DNA of 64,000 bases from Rosa chinensis. Lineage: Eukaryota > Streptophyta > Magnoliopsida > Rosales > Rosaceae. A model generated the notes under the pieces. That model was not told where the DNA came from. It saw only the letters and a list, made by a program, of their open reading frames with translations, and searched no databases. The translations under genes were made by a program, and so were the position numbers. The stretch spans positions 44,310,384 to 44,374,383 of the forward strand of contig NC_037093.1 in the NCBI RefSeq assembly GCF_002994745.2, in the 5' to 3' direction. The stretch's first letter is position 1. The number at the start of each line of letters is the position of its first letter. Below are positions 15,584 through 26,144 of the stretch, piece by piece.

Positions 15584-17356
15584 CAAGAAAGATGCTTTGC
15601 CTCTCACAATCTTGGTCCCCGATGTCCCAATGAAAGAGATATTGATCAACCTGGACTTGAGAGTGCTCAATGAGGGATAAGGTTATTTCTTTGTTCATTA
15701 TTCTAGTCTGTTACCTCAATTTTTTTGTCCACTATTTACTTTGTAATATTGTTGTGGTGGATGCCAATTAGTCCATCATGACTTGTAGGTAAGGTGCCAA
15801 AAGATAAGATTTACTGTTGTATTCATATAAAATTCATGTGGGTTTCAGGGTTCCCATGTTTTTACCAAAGTACATGATGCCATTGTATTCACATATAATT
15901 TTTTTGTTCATAAGGTATAGAAAATAAGCAGAATTTGTGACATTGATATTCTAATCTATCTTCATATTGTTGTGAGAATCTTGTTCCTGGAGAACATACA
16001 AACTATTCATATTCAATCTCTCTCAACTATCTCAGTAAAGTACCTTTATTTAGAACTTTGATATGTTGGAATAGACAATTAGAATGCTGTAAGAGCAGCC
16101 TTGGATTGAAAGTTACACTGTTCATATTAGGAATTGTGGATTTTGTCATCTTCCATTGTCCCAGGTACCACATTAACTGAAATTTCAGCAACTTGGGGAA
16201 GTGACCAAGACACTCTTCTTGTATGAATTCCTCTCCACTCTAATAGAAGTTTCCTGAGATTCCCAAACAGAGAGATGTAGTTCACTAGTTCTGGATGATT
16301 TCGGTGCAAGAGAAATTCACGTGGTCAATTTCATCGTCCCATGTTGCTGATGGGGTGGCCTCAAGTGTGAAGCTATTAGAGTCAGAGGAGTCCAAGGGGT
16401 TGAATCCAGGTATAGTCCCAGCTTCAGCCTTCAGGACGGAGACCAATGAAGCGAGCATTGAGTTGGAGGTTGGGATCGGAAACTGAGGTAAAATGCTTGT
16501 TTTTCTTGCCTTGGAAGTCAAAAACAATGCTTTGCCAATAATATGACTAGTTTGCTTGATAAATGTTAATTAGGCTTTTAAAAATCACAGAGAAAACAAG
16601 TTAGGAGATTTGCATCCACCACCAATCAATCAAGCAAACTAGTTATGTTCAACCTAATTAAAATTTATCTATGGATGAAGATGCTCAAGTTAATTCACCG
16701 TTAGAGTTAACCTATTGTCTTTCCTTAGTTTGTATGCTAAGTGAAAGACGCTCTACACCTGACCTACTTTCCAAAATGCAACCAAGGTTAAAGCAACTCT
16801 AAATTTAACACAAAGAAATCATTAAGACTTAGAAAAATGAGACACCACAAGGAATCATGAGTACATTGTGTCTCAATTAACTAGGAACCTAATCACTTGC
16901 CTTATAAACAATTTACCACTTAGAACTCTTAAGGAACCTTATAAACAATGAACAGGCAATGATTATTCATAGAATCATAGCAATAGAACCCTAAACATGC
17001 AATCTAAGTTGCGCATCAAAGGAAATATGCAAAGAACTCATCGATGTAAAAATAGAAATTAGGTTCTCATCCATATGATAAATAAAACTAATTAAAAGTC
17101 ACAGTAAGTTTACAATCATGATTTGGGGCTTCAACAACCCCTAACTCTAAAGAATTAGTTATTCATGGAAAGAAAAATAAAATAAAATAAAGAAAAGGAA
17201 GAAGTCGCAGCAGCGGTTACGAGGGAAGAGAGAGAGAGCTTTTTCAGATGTTGCACAACCCTTTTATATTGCTTCTTGTATCCTCTTTGATTCATTTTTG
17301 GTTTGAGATTTCTTGAAGTAAAAGAGAAATCAACTTCTTGCTCCTATAATTGAATT
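15584..17356. other. THE1 3' flank and unassigned intergenic DNA
   Basis: 3' UTR of THE1 to roughly 15900, then AT-rich sequence. Between 16110 and 16530 both strands carry ORFs of 60-80 codons. The two minus-strand ones may be adjacent parts of one decayed protein gene (an LRKLLLEW-like segment is visible), but I recognise no family. Nothing is identifiable from 16560 to 17350. Confidence 0.4.
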
Positions 17357-17448
17357 AGTATAAAAGAAAATAATGATCAGGTAGAAAGACATAGGTGAAA
17401 AAAGTATAAAAGAAAATAATGATAGGGTAGAAAGACATAGGTGAAAAA
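17357..17448. repeat. 46-bp direct tandem duplication
   Basis: A 46-bp unit beginning AGTATAAAAGAAAATAATGA at 17357 is repeated directly at 17403 with one or two differences. It lies just before a change to GC-rich sequence. The two near-identical units suggest a recent local duplication. Confidence 0.85.
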
Positions 17449-17471
17449 ACCAAGGAAGCACCTTCCCTGAT

Positions 17472-18540
17472 CTAGAAAAAGTTGTTTTGCTTCTCCGTCT
17501 GGCGGCACGTCCCAGCGACGTCGTCGTCGGACAGGACCTTATATTCTAGCGCCATTTTGGCTGCTTGATTGGTTGGTGGAGGATTTGGGTCTGAAATCCG
17601 GATCAAGGATGGGGAAAGGAGATTGGGATGGCTGGAAGATTGGTCAGGTTCGATGGTGGTTGTCGGGGTTAAGAGGGTGGTGCAAGCGACATTCACCGCT
17701 ACCGGGCGCTAAGGCTCGACGAAGTTGGGGGCCGCGCGGTGGATTGAAGCTGGGATCAGTGATCTTTCTGCCAGGGGGAGATCGATCCGATCTGAATCGA
17801 TCGATGGTGCCAAACCCATTGCAGATCTGGTATCTGGCCAATGGGCATCGTCATCTCCGATCCGGCGAGTAGCAGCATACCCACGACAGTGTTGCGGCGG
17901 CGGTGAAGGCTTGATCGACTGATGGTGGTAGGTGTGCGATGGTGGGAATGCGGTTAGAACTCTTCCGGGCTTGGTGGGGCGTTTCGACATCTTTGGTCGG
18001 GTCTTAGGCCTGGGTCATGGTGTTGGGCCCAATTAGGGCTGTATTGCTTTTAATTTTCAGTTTGTTTGGTTCGTTAGTTGCAATTTATTTTTTGCTTTTA
18101 ATAAGTCCTGACCATGTTTTGGGTTGGAAATGTGGGCTTCGTCCCGGCTTGCGCACCTTGCGTGCCATGTCTGCTCTAGGTAGGAGGCGAGTTCCTTACT
18201 TTGTCAAATGGTCGCAGCCTCTTAGTGGCAGAATGAAACTAAGTGTCACCGAGTTATATTTCCAGTGGCAGCATACTAGGAAAGCTGATAGTATTGGTTA
18301 CTCATGGCTCCAAGTGAGCATTATCTTTTCGGTTTGTCACCACAATTGTAAAGCGAATGGAGTAGCTCGTAGAGCACTCTTCGCTAAAGGGTGCATGTTA
18401 GAATGCATATTCATAGATGAGACGCTTGTTATTATCTCAGGTGGGTCTCTTGAGGCTTATTGTAATTTGGGGTTAAGGCACTATGTCCTCCAGTGTATTC
18501 TACGGTTTCATTAATGGTTAAGGAGTGAGGGCCGCTGCAC
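17472..18540. other. GC-rich unassigned segment, possibly a retroposon
   Basis: Base composition rises sharply between 17480 and 17990, with ORFs on both strands, as in the 5' parts of plant non-LTR elements. A 165-codon plus-strand ORF lies at 18017-18514 with a hydrophobic N-terminal stretch; I do not recognise it. The segment ends in an (AAT)n-like run at 18550-18600 where the viral sequence begins. A LINE-type origin with a simple-repeat tail is one reading; no target-site duplication was found. Confidence 0.3.
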
Positions 18541-18635
18541 CAATCATTTCTTTCAAAAATAATAATAAAATAATAATAATAAATAACTATAATAATAATA
18601 AATTCGGCTCTGATGTTCAATGCTGGAAAGGTTTT

Positions 18636-18839
18636 CTTCAACTTCGAAAAGTGCGTTAGCAACAAAGATTTGTTGAAGGAAAATATCCCGTTGTTCTTCT
18701 TCATACAGATCCAGATTCTATTGATTATGATTGTTATAACTTAAATAATATTCCATTTGAAAATTTTCAAATTATTATTTCAATGATTAAGAAAAGACTA
18801 GATAGGTGCCAAAAGGTTCTTGAATTATTAGCAGTCTAA
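18636..18839 (+). pseudogene. Leader small-ORF relic (paralogue C) of the pararetrovirus
   Basis: The frame from 18636 to the TAA at 18837-18839 carries a TAG at 18657 and then reads QQRFVEGKYPVVL, YDCYNL and ISMI, which line up with the two intact small ORFs at 33290-33778. Its middle is closest to small ORF A, while its start and the bases just after its stop match those of small ORF B. It sits immediately upstream of the first primer-binding site, the same position as B in the other viral end. Function is unknown; it is either a third paralogue or an A/B recombinant. Confidence 0.65.
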
Positions 18840-18971
18840 GAATTCCAAATCCAATCAACTTATTTTCAAATACTGTGAAGCCATTCCAAATCTAGTTAAG
18901 CCCCTCAATTCCAGTTTAGCTTAGCGTAAACCCCAAATCTAGCTTAGCACTTGTACCCTGGGATACGTCTC

Positions 18972-18985
18972 TGGTATCAGAGCCA
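18972..18985 (+). promoter_or_regulatory. tRNA-Met primer-binding site of the pararetrovirus
   Basis: TGGTATCAGAGCC is complementary to the 3' end of plant initiator tRNA-Met, the primer for minus-strand DNA synthesis in Caulimoviridae. It follows a ~140-bp stretch (from 18830) found again before the second site at 33919, and lies 206 bp before the movement-protein ATG. By convention it marks the origin of the circular viral map. Confidence 0.85.
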
Positions 18986-19177
18986 AAAGGCCGAGAGGGA
19001 AGTTAGTGAGAGAGAGACCCAAACCTTAGGAGGTTGTCCTTTGAGGAAGTAGCAACTTGTGTTCTCAGTAGTAAGTCGCAGAGAGGCGCAGTGAAACCGT
19101 TGGTAAGCTTGGGTGCCCCATCAAAGACCTCAGCCTAAGAATTAAGTCTATCTCCCTCTAAAATCTCTTAAATCCCG

Positions 19178-20254
19178 ATGACTTCTGAATCGAGTAGTAT
19201 TTCAGATACTATGCTAAACTGTGAGGAGTGGTCTTCTCATAGCTTAACTGAAATTGTAGGAAACTGGAAATTACCCAAGAAAAGCTACAATGAAATATAC
19301 AAAATAGGAACCTTTGACTTCAAAACTTTATATTCAATTAAGACACAAGAACAAACTATTGAAGTAGGTTCTGACCACCAAATTATTCAAATGTTTACCC
19401 AAAAAGCTTTAGCAGAACACAAAAAGAAAGATTACAAGTATTTGCATATAGGTGCAGTACAAGTAGGAATACAACCCTTGACCAGAAATGGTCTTAAAGC
19501 CTCTGTTTTTGTTGCTCTACGTGATTGTAGACACAGAAACTTTGAAGACTCAATTTTAGGACAAGTTGAATCAAGTATATGCAATGGACCCATTCACTTT
19601 GAATGTTTTCCAAATTTTCCTGTGTCACTTAATGATCCAGGACTTTTAAAAGCTTTAACCTTAAATGTCAAAACACATGGTTATGACATGTCTCCAGGTG
19701 AACAACTCTTGGCTGTCATTTACCGAATTCACTACAGAGTAATGAATACTCTGCTAAGTGCAAAAGCAAAATCTACAGATCCCAAAGGTCAAACTCTTTT
19801 GTTAGAAACAGATATGAGAAAGTCAAATATTGTCATACCCAAAATGATAAAGTGGACAGACATTGAGCTACCCTCTGAGTGGAAACTTGATGAAGCAGTT
19901 CCTCCAAAACTCATAGAAAGCCATCAAGTAGATTATATTTCCCAAAATTCTGATGGAAGCGTAAACATACGCTTTGCATCAAGTAGTTCAGGAAACAATC
20001 TGCTCTGTAGACAAATTTCAAGTTCAAATAGATCTACCCGATCCATCCCAATCTCACATGAAAATGAAAGAAATCTCAGAAACCTTAATTTAAGAAATTT
20101 AGATGAATCCTCTACAATACCAAGACCCTTCTATACCGTAGAAGAACAAGAAACTAGACAAGCTTCTCCAACTCAATCCTCAGTGGCTGCAGAAGAAATA
20201 AGAGATCCTCAAATTTTTACAATATTAACTTTGAAATTGACAAAGAGTACCTAA
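19178..20254 (+). pseudogene. Pararetroviral movement protein (30K superfamily), start of ORF1
   Basis: The N-terminal part of the viral polyprotein is a cell-to-cell movement protein that would form tubules at plasmodesmata. The pattern LHIGAVQVGIQPL..., FVALRDCRHRNF, a central conserved GP-HF-CFPNFPVSL segment and the following hydrophobic GEQLLAVIYRIHYRV block match caulimovirid 30K proteins. The frame is open from the ATG at 19178 for 358 codons, but viral similarity passes to frame 1 near 20200-20225 (NFEIDKEYLRKDF continues the polyprotein), so an indel there broke ORF1. The last ~15 residues of the open frame are off-frame sequence. Confidence 0.82.
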
Positions 20255-22401
20255 GGAAAGACTTTTATTCCGACCAAAATAGTTCCAAACGTAAAGCCTT
20301 CTTTGCAATCTTTGACAAACAAGAAAGAGACCAAATACAAGAAGAATACTATGCTTTTATGAACAAACACAAATTAAATATTTATTTCTTTGATTAGTAC
20401 TTTGACTTGTCAAAAACTGAACATGATTCTAACAAGAAAATTAATGTAACAAATAAAGTCACAAAAACTTGGACTCTAGCAGATAGGAAAACCCTAGAAG
20501 CTAAGAGACCACCAATGGAAGAAATAAAAATTCCAGTAAGAAAAGAAACAATTATTGCTTCCCCATACAAAATGCAAAATGCACTAGATAGACAAAAAGA
20601 AGCAACAAAAGATGATATTCAAAAACTTATGGAACAAAACAATTTTACAAACCAGTATTTAGATACGGTAGGAACCCAATTAGACCGCATAGAAACATTG
20701 GTTAGGTCTGAACCTAGACTAGACCCAAAAGGAAAAAATAAAGAAATAAATGAGCCTATACTCAAACCCTTTCAACTAGATGAAAACCTTTCTCTAAAAA
20801 ATGATGGTCAACTAATAGAAGAAATTGAACAACATTTAAAGAGATTAAATTTAACCGAACCCACTAGTTCAAATCCTTCAAACTCCTTAAGAATCAATAC
20901 CCTTTCTGACCTTAGAGAAGATTCGGATAGTGACTCTGACGTCAGCCAGATTGAAGAAAATTTCAAAATAGAAAAACTAAAATTTCCCCCTTCAAGAAAT
21001 TATTATCCAAGACCGACTCCAATAGATTTACAATTTGAAGAAGCAAAACTTGAAAAACATGCTGGATATTCTGCTGGTACTTTGTACGAGTGGAACATAG
21101 ATGGCATGAGTGAATACAGAATCATCCAACATATCAATGAAATGTTAATGGTTAGCAATGTTTACAAAAATACAAAAACAGATAGAGAAATCGGTAACAT
21201 CCTCGTAGCAGGATTTACTGGCCAATTGAAAGGATGGTGGGATAACTATCTCACATCTGATCAACGCAATCAAATTTTAAGCAGTGTCAAAATAGAACAA
21301 ACAACTGGTGCAATGATTGTTGACCAGTAAAATCTGCGTGTAACCGATGTAGTAGCAACGCTTTGTTACTCCATCATGACTCACTTTATAGGTGATCACA
21401 ACGCAATCAAAGATAGAATGGCCGAAACCCTTACAAATCTAAGATGTAAAAAGCTTCAAGATTTTCATTGGTACAAAGATGTTTTCCTCTCAAAAGTCAA
21501 GCTTAGAACTGACTCAAACCAACCTGTATGGAAAGAAAAATTCATATCAGGATTACCAAATCTTTTTGCCAAAAAAATTAGACAAAAGTTAAAACAAACT
21601 TATGGCAATGAAATTCCTTATGGAGATTTAACCTACGGACAGTTAATTAGTACGATTAACACCACAGGTTTAGAACTCTGCAATGATATTAGGTTAAAAG
21701 CCCAAATGAAAAAGAATCAAATCACAACAAAGAAAGAACTAGGATCTTTTTGTGAACAATTTGGATACCAATCTCTCAAATCTCCTTATGGGAAAAAGCC
21801 AAAGCATCATAAAAAATATTCAAAGTATTATAAAAAACGTAGATCAAACCCAGAAAGAAAAGTCACACCTAAACCCTATACAAGCTCAAAATCTTATAAA
21901 AAATACAAAAGAAAATTTGTCAAGAAAGACTCAGGTCAAAACTCAAAACTTCCTATTTGCTACAAGTGTGGCAAAGCAGGACATTACAAAAAAGATTGTC
22001 GAGTCAAACAAAAAATCAATGCTTTAAATCTTGATGAAGAAACAAAAAACAAACTTCTCAAAATCATGCTTGATTCAGAATCAGATAGCTCAGACTATGA
22101 CGACTCTGATTCAGAAGAAGCTTTGCAAATAGACGAAATTGACTTCTCAGAAACTTCAAGTTCTGATGAAGAAGAAACAGAATGTAAAATCTCAAAAGAA
22201 GGTATAAAAATTTGTAACTGCAAAAACAAATTAAAGATTCAAATGATTTCCCGAAAAACAAAAAATGAGTTTTTAGAAATAGCTGCAAAAATGGAAGACA
22301 CAGAACTTCAAGCTCAATTTCTTACTATCTTCAAAGATTTAATTAAAGAAAATATAGGCAAAGAAAATCAGTCAAATGACCTTTATAACATAAAAGATAG
22401 G
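20220..22401 (+). pseudogene. Pararetroviral coat-protein region with CCHC zinc knuckle
   Basis: Frame 1 continues the viral polyprotein from the movement protein, broken by TAG at 20395 and TAA at 21328. It holds an acidic Ser/Asp-rich stretch (~20920-20960), a capsid-like region with FTGQLKGWWDNYL and KFISGLPNLFAKKI blocks, a Lys/Tyr/Ser-rich basic stretch, then CYKCGKAGHYKKDC at 21958-21999, a CX2CX4HX4C knuckle, and another acidic tail. This order (basic region, CCHC, acidic tail) is usual for caulimovirid coat proteins. The frame then runs into the Mutator-like insertion at 22402; codons between 22402 and 22455 belong to the transposon. Confidence 0.8.
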
Positions 22402-22599
22402 GAAAATGCTCATTTACCCAATTTTAGCTTAAAATTTGCCCACTTGCTCCACTAACTGTTTTTTAACCCCGTTTACCCAAAACACTCTAAGGGATTATTT
22501 CCCCTCTACCCAATTAATTCTTTTTTTCTTCTTTTTATTTATTTTTGGGACTTTTTTGCCCTCTCCCCCCTCACCGATTTCTCTCTCCTCCCCCTCACT

Positions 22600-22684
<85 letters not shown>
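22600..22684. repeat. (CT)n microsatellite, ~84 bp
   Basis: Near-perfect CT dinucleotide run. It produces long Ser/Leu and Arg/Glu repeat reading frames on both strands that are not genes. Confidence 0.97.
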
Positions 22685-22689
<5 letters not shown>

Positions 22690-22785
22690 CAGACGACGTC
22701 GGATTTCTCTCTCCCTCCCTCCAGCAGGTGGCCCACGACGCCTGCTCTAGCCATCACGGCGCCGAAACTCGTCGTCGTGCTCTCT

Positions 22786-22863
22786 GCGGCCAAGCTCGAC
22801 GCCAGGCCAAAGGTCCTCGTCGCTTAGAAGCTTGGCGAGGTCGGGGTTGACCTTCTGAAGGAA
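22786..22863 (+). pseudogene. Captured fragment of D-3-phosphoglycerate dehydrogenase (PGDH)
   Basis: The frame at 22786-22863 reads AKLDARPKVLVA, a TAG, then KLGEVGVDLLKE. This resembles the mature N-terminus of plastid phosphoglycerate dehydrogenase, first enzyme of the phosphorylated serine pathway, where ARPxVLVAEKLGEAG is conserved; the TAG stands where the family has Glu. GC content is much higher than around it, as expected for a captured exon. Only ~26 codons are recognisable, so this is a fragment carried by a Pack-MULE and cannot encode an enzyme. The assignment comes from recalled family sequence, not from a search. Confidence 0.55.
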
Positions 22864-22929
22864 TCGACGACGGACTGAAAACTGCTATCTGCTATTGTGC
22901 AGTCATAACCATAAAAGTTGTTACATTAA

Positions 22930-23750
22930 TGCCCCCCAGTAGACTTTGTATTGGGGGCCAATGATGACTGCTTTATTTATTGACGGACTGAAAACTGCTA
23001 TTCCAAAGTAAATGTAGTGTTAAATTGCAGTAGTCGATAAATGAAAAAAATTGTGTGGTTTGTGTCAGTCTAGTGGGGGGCAGTAGACAGAATATTGACC
23101 CTCAAAATGTGGGTTTTTAGACATTATCTGTTGTTTTGAGTGTGAATAACTTCTATAATCTGTGAAACATAGGAAGCGGTGTAATGTTTGATGGTCTATT
23201 GGGGGGCAGTAGACAGAATATTGACCCTCAAAATGTGGGTTTTTAGACATTATCTGTTGTTTTGAGTGTGAATAACTTCTATAATCTGTGAAACATAGGA
23301 AGCGGTGTAATGTTTGATGGTCTATTGGGGGCAGTAGACACATTAGTGCTACCCAATAATGTCTTTCTTAGGAGACAGTAATCATCTCTTGTTGATTTGT
23401 TTGTGATAAAGTGCAATACACTGTGAATCCTTGAAACTGGTGCAAGTTTTAATGGTTTAGTGGGGGCAGTAGACACATTACTGCCCCCAAATAATGTCTT
23501 CATACGAAGTCAGAACCCTTCACTTAACTGGTGCAAGTTTTAATGGTTTAGTGGGGGCAGTAGACACATTACTGCCCCCAAATAATGTCTTCGTTTTAAG
23601 TCAAAACCCTTCACTTAACTATCATTGACAGATTATTGTACTTTAATAAACTCAAAACAACATAAGACTTATCAAAACTCTAATTTCAGTGATTAATTAA
23701 CCACAGTTAAGAAATTAGTGGGGGGCAATAATCTGTCTATTACCCCCCCA
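22930..23750. repeat. Tandem array of G-rich hairpin units inside the MULE
   Basis: A 126-bp unit containing GGGGGGCAGTAGACA starts at about 23076 and again at 23202. It is followed by a third, diverged start near 23330 and by two ~92-bp-spaced units (23437, 23529). Several units hold palindromes whose arms are GGGGGCAGTA and TACTGCCCCC around a 7-base loop. Related G/C-run palindromes occur at ~22930-22960 and ~23715-23750. Confidence 0.75.
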
Positions 23751-24234
23751 ATAGACCACAGTTTTGACGTCGTCCGACACCTGCAAGGGAAGCCCAGACC
23801 CGATTCCGGCGTGGAGAGCTTCCTGGACATCTGACGAACAAAACCGGCGAAGCTCAGAGGGGTTGGGATCATGGAGTTAGATGGCGTCATCCTCTGGTGG
23901 TCCGACGGTGGGACGGAGCGGCGGAGGTGGAGGCCGACATCGACGGTGGAGTGGTGGGCGTGGTGGCTCAGAGAGAGAGAGAGAAAGAGAGCCTGAGACC
24001 AAGGTTCTAAATCTCTGCGATATTTCCGATATATCCCCCGATATCTCCTTTTTTCGACGGACCGATATATTAGGGGGGTAAATATCTTATCTGTCACCAT
24101 TTTTGCCAAATTTCTCCGACATCGTCAAATATCCCCGATATATTAGATATTTGCAATATATCCCGATAAAGTGAAGAAATATCTGTAAAATTTGAGGTAA
24201 AAAAAACTCAGTAATTCTCTAAATGAAAATCTGT

Positions 24235-24450
24235 GTGAAGAGAAATTTCCTAAAAGCAAATTTGAGTGAGGAGAAATCCCCTCAAGGTGAATCTAGGTGA
24301 GTAGAAAATCCCCTCAAGGCGAATCTAGGTGAGGAAAAAAATCTGCTCAAGGCGAATCTAGGTGAGGAGAATTGGATAAATACCCTCAAGGTGATTTTGG
24401 GTGAGAAGTAATTCTCTAAAAGTCTAAATGCAAATCTGTGTGAGGAGAGA
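24235..24450. repeat. ~33-bp degenerate tandem repeat inside the hAT element
   Basis: Five to six diverged units with the core CTCAAGG(C/T)GAATCTAGG and GAG(G/A)AGAAA spacers. Confidence 0.8.
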
Positions 24451-24931
24451 TTTGGTACTGTGTAGTCTGTGACTATTTCTATAACTCTGTATGTAGTTTG
24501 TAACTCTGTAGTTGAATAATAGAAAGAAGATAAAGCCATAAAGGTTCAATTATTCAAATGAGGCCAAATAACATTGCAGAAGGAAGTCAAGAAACCATAT
24601 ATGGATGACATGATGAGAAGAGAGTGCAGAGTACGGAGTATTAAATTTTGGCTATGCATCTTGAAAAAGTGAGGAATAACGAAGCTACTGTGTAGTCTGT
24701 GTCTTAAACCTGATTTTTTTTTTGGAAGTTGTCTCTTGTTTTAGTGGATCAACATAATTAAAAATAGAAAGTGATATATGATATGAAGCAAACTACAGAC
24801 GGTTAAATAGTTAAATGTAATTCATCTTTTTTATTGATTTTATTTTATTAAGCGCAATGTTTATAAAACTATACAAAGGGCCCCAAATTGATCAGGGAAG
24901 GAAATTTCCTACCAATTTCCCATAGAAATTA

Positions 24932-25600
24932 TTGGTGGGAGACTTGAATAATAATTTGGTGGTCAATGAAAACAACTATATAGATCTACTTCATGTTGCA
25001 AGTGAGCCGCTTGATAATGGCATTGATCCACTTCATGATTGGATTATGCCTGCACACCTCGATGATGAAGCTGGAAGACCTCTTCCACAAGTTGTAGAAA
25101 CTGCAACTAATGCTGGAATCAACGTAGAGAGAGTCTTATATGAAGAAGTTGTTAAAAACCCAGAAGATAATTCAGATAGTGATGATGCGTGGGGTGGTAC
25201 AGCAACTCCAGATAGTTCTGATGATGGTGGAAAGGGTGGAAGCGGAATAAGTGGTGGAGGTGAAAGATATGAATATGGACAATTTTCTGTGGATGGAGGA
25301 TTCCAATTTACCTGTGAAGGTAATTTTGATCATGCCACCCAAGATGAAGACCACGGAGTGAGAACAGCTGGTCATGGTGCTCAAGCGAAGACCCGATATG
25401 GGAGGAGGACTAGAGGTGCAACTGATGATCAAAGTACCCCATCTTATGTTTCTTCAATTGCCTTAGGTTTTGACTCTATCAGTTTAGGCACAGAGCGCAG
25501 TGGGATCTCAAATGAATCTCATGAAGCCAACAATCAATTTGGTTATGATGCTTATGGATATAATCAATATGGAGAAGTATATGATCAGTCATCTAGTTAG
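24932..25600 (+). pseudogene. C-terminal remnant of a hAT transposase
   Basis: 222-codon open frame within the hAT element. The segment SEPLDNGIDPLHDWIMPAHLD resembles the linker after the hAT dimerisation domain of plant DUF659/hAT-C transposases, where a W(V/I)xPxHLDDE block followed by a V..AGV..(D/E)RVL block is common. It then becomes Asp/Ser/Gly-rich and ends in a Tyr/Asn/Gln/Gly-rich tail. The zinc-finger BED, DUF659 and catalytic parts are missing, so it cannot transpose. The ATG is simply the first in an open stretch, and the frame's intactness may only reflect youth of the element. Confidence 0.55.
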
Positions 25601-25950
25601 GTTCATCCTTATTATCCCCTTATAGGGGAAACAGTCGGCAGCTCTAAAGAGATCTATAACTATCATGTTCATCACTACAATTCGCACTATATGGGTCATA
25701 TGTTTTGGTCTGATTATTGCATTTTCGTAGACCAGCGAGCGGCTTTTCAACCTCCTAAAGTCTCTTTTTGGATGTAGATGAAGTTTACATTTATATGTAT
25801 TTATATGTAGTTCTAAATTTCTAATAAATTGACTTTTTTCAAAAATGATATTTTCGTACACTGTATCCCCGATATATCCGATATCTCTCTTTTTCAAAGT
25901 ACCGATAGATATGAAAATACCGATATTTAAAACCTTGCCTGAGACGAGGT

Positions 25951-25983
<33 letters not shown>

Positions 25984-26144
25984 TGATGAGGGGGAGGAGA
26001 GAGAGATATGAGTTTAATTTGTTAATTAAAATGAGGGCAATACTGTCAAACACTGTTAGATTGGGTAAATGGGGTTAAAAAACTCTTGGTGGAGTAAGTG
26101 GGCAATTTTTGGCCAAAAATTGGGTAAGTGGTCACAGATTTTTC

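Larger units (their letters stand above)
24000..25937. mobile_element. hAT-type DNA transposon nested in the MULE
   Basis: Terminal inverted repeats CAAGGTTCTAAAT and CAAGGTTTTAAAT (right end reverse-complemented) are flanked by an exact 8-bp duplication CCTGAGAC at 23992-23999 and 25938-25945, the hAT hallmark. Subterminal regions are dense in GATATATCC-like motifs on both sides. The interior has a ~33-bp tandem repeat (about 24235-24450, CAAGGCGAATCTAGGTGAG core) and an ORF resembling the C-terminal tail of plant hAT transposases. Most of the transposase is absent, so this is an internally deleted copy. Confidence 0.88.
22402..26144. mobile_element. Non-autonomous Mutator-like element (Pack-MULE) inside the viral coat/protease junction
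   Basis: Long terminal inverted repeats: the left end (22402-~22470) and the reverse complement of the right end (~26080-26144) share blocks such as TTTTTTAACCCC and GCCCACTT over ~70 bp. Flanking 9-mers AAAGATAGG (22393-22401) and AAAGATTCG (26145-26153) agree at 7 of 9, the 9-bp duplication typical of Mutator elements. Viral sequence resumes on the right. No transposase is present. Inside: a (CT)n run, a captured gene fragment, hairpin-rich tandem repeats, a GC-rich segment and a nested hAT element at 24000-25937. It must have landed after the virus integrated. Exact boundaries carry a few bases of uncertainty because the outermost TIR bases diverge. Confidence 0.78.

Noticed and set aside
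17573..17990. Overlapping ORFs on both strands as genes
   Set aside because: Short frames on both strands of a GC-rich patch, no motif, no splice structure.
18972..18985. tRNA-Met gene
   Set aside because: Only the primer-binding bases are present; no cloverleaf or A and B boxes follow.
22539..22793. Arg-Glu repeat protein on the minus strand and Ser-Leu repeat protein on the plus strand
   Set aside because: Both are translations of the (CT)n microsatellite.
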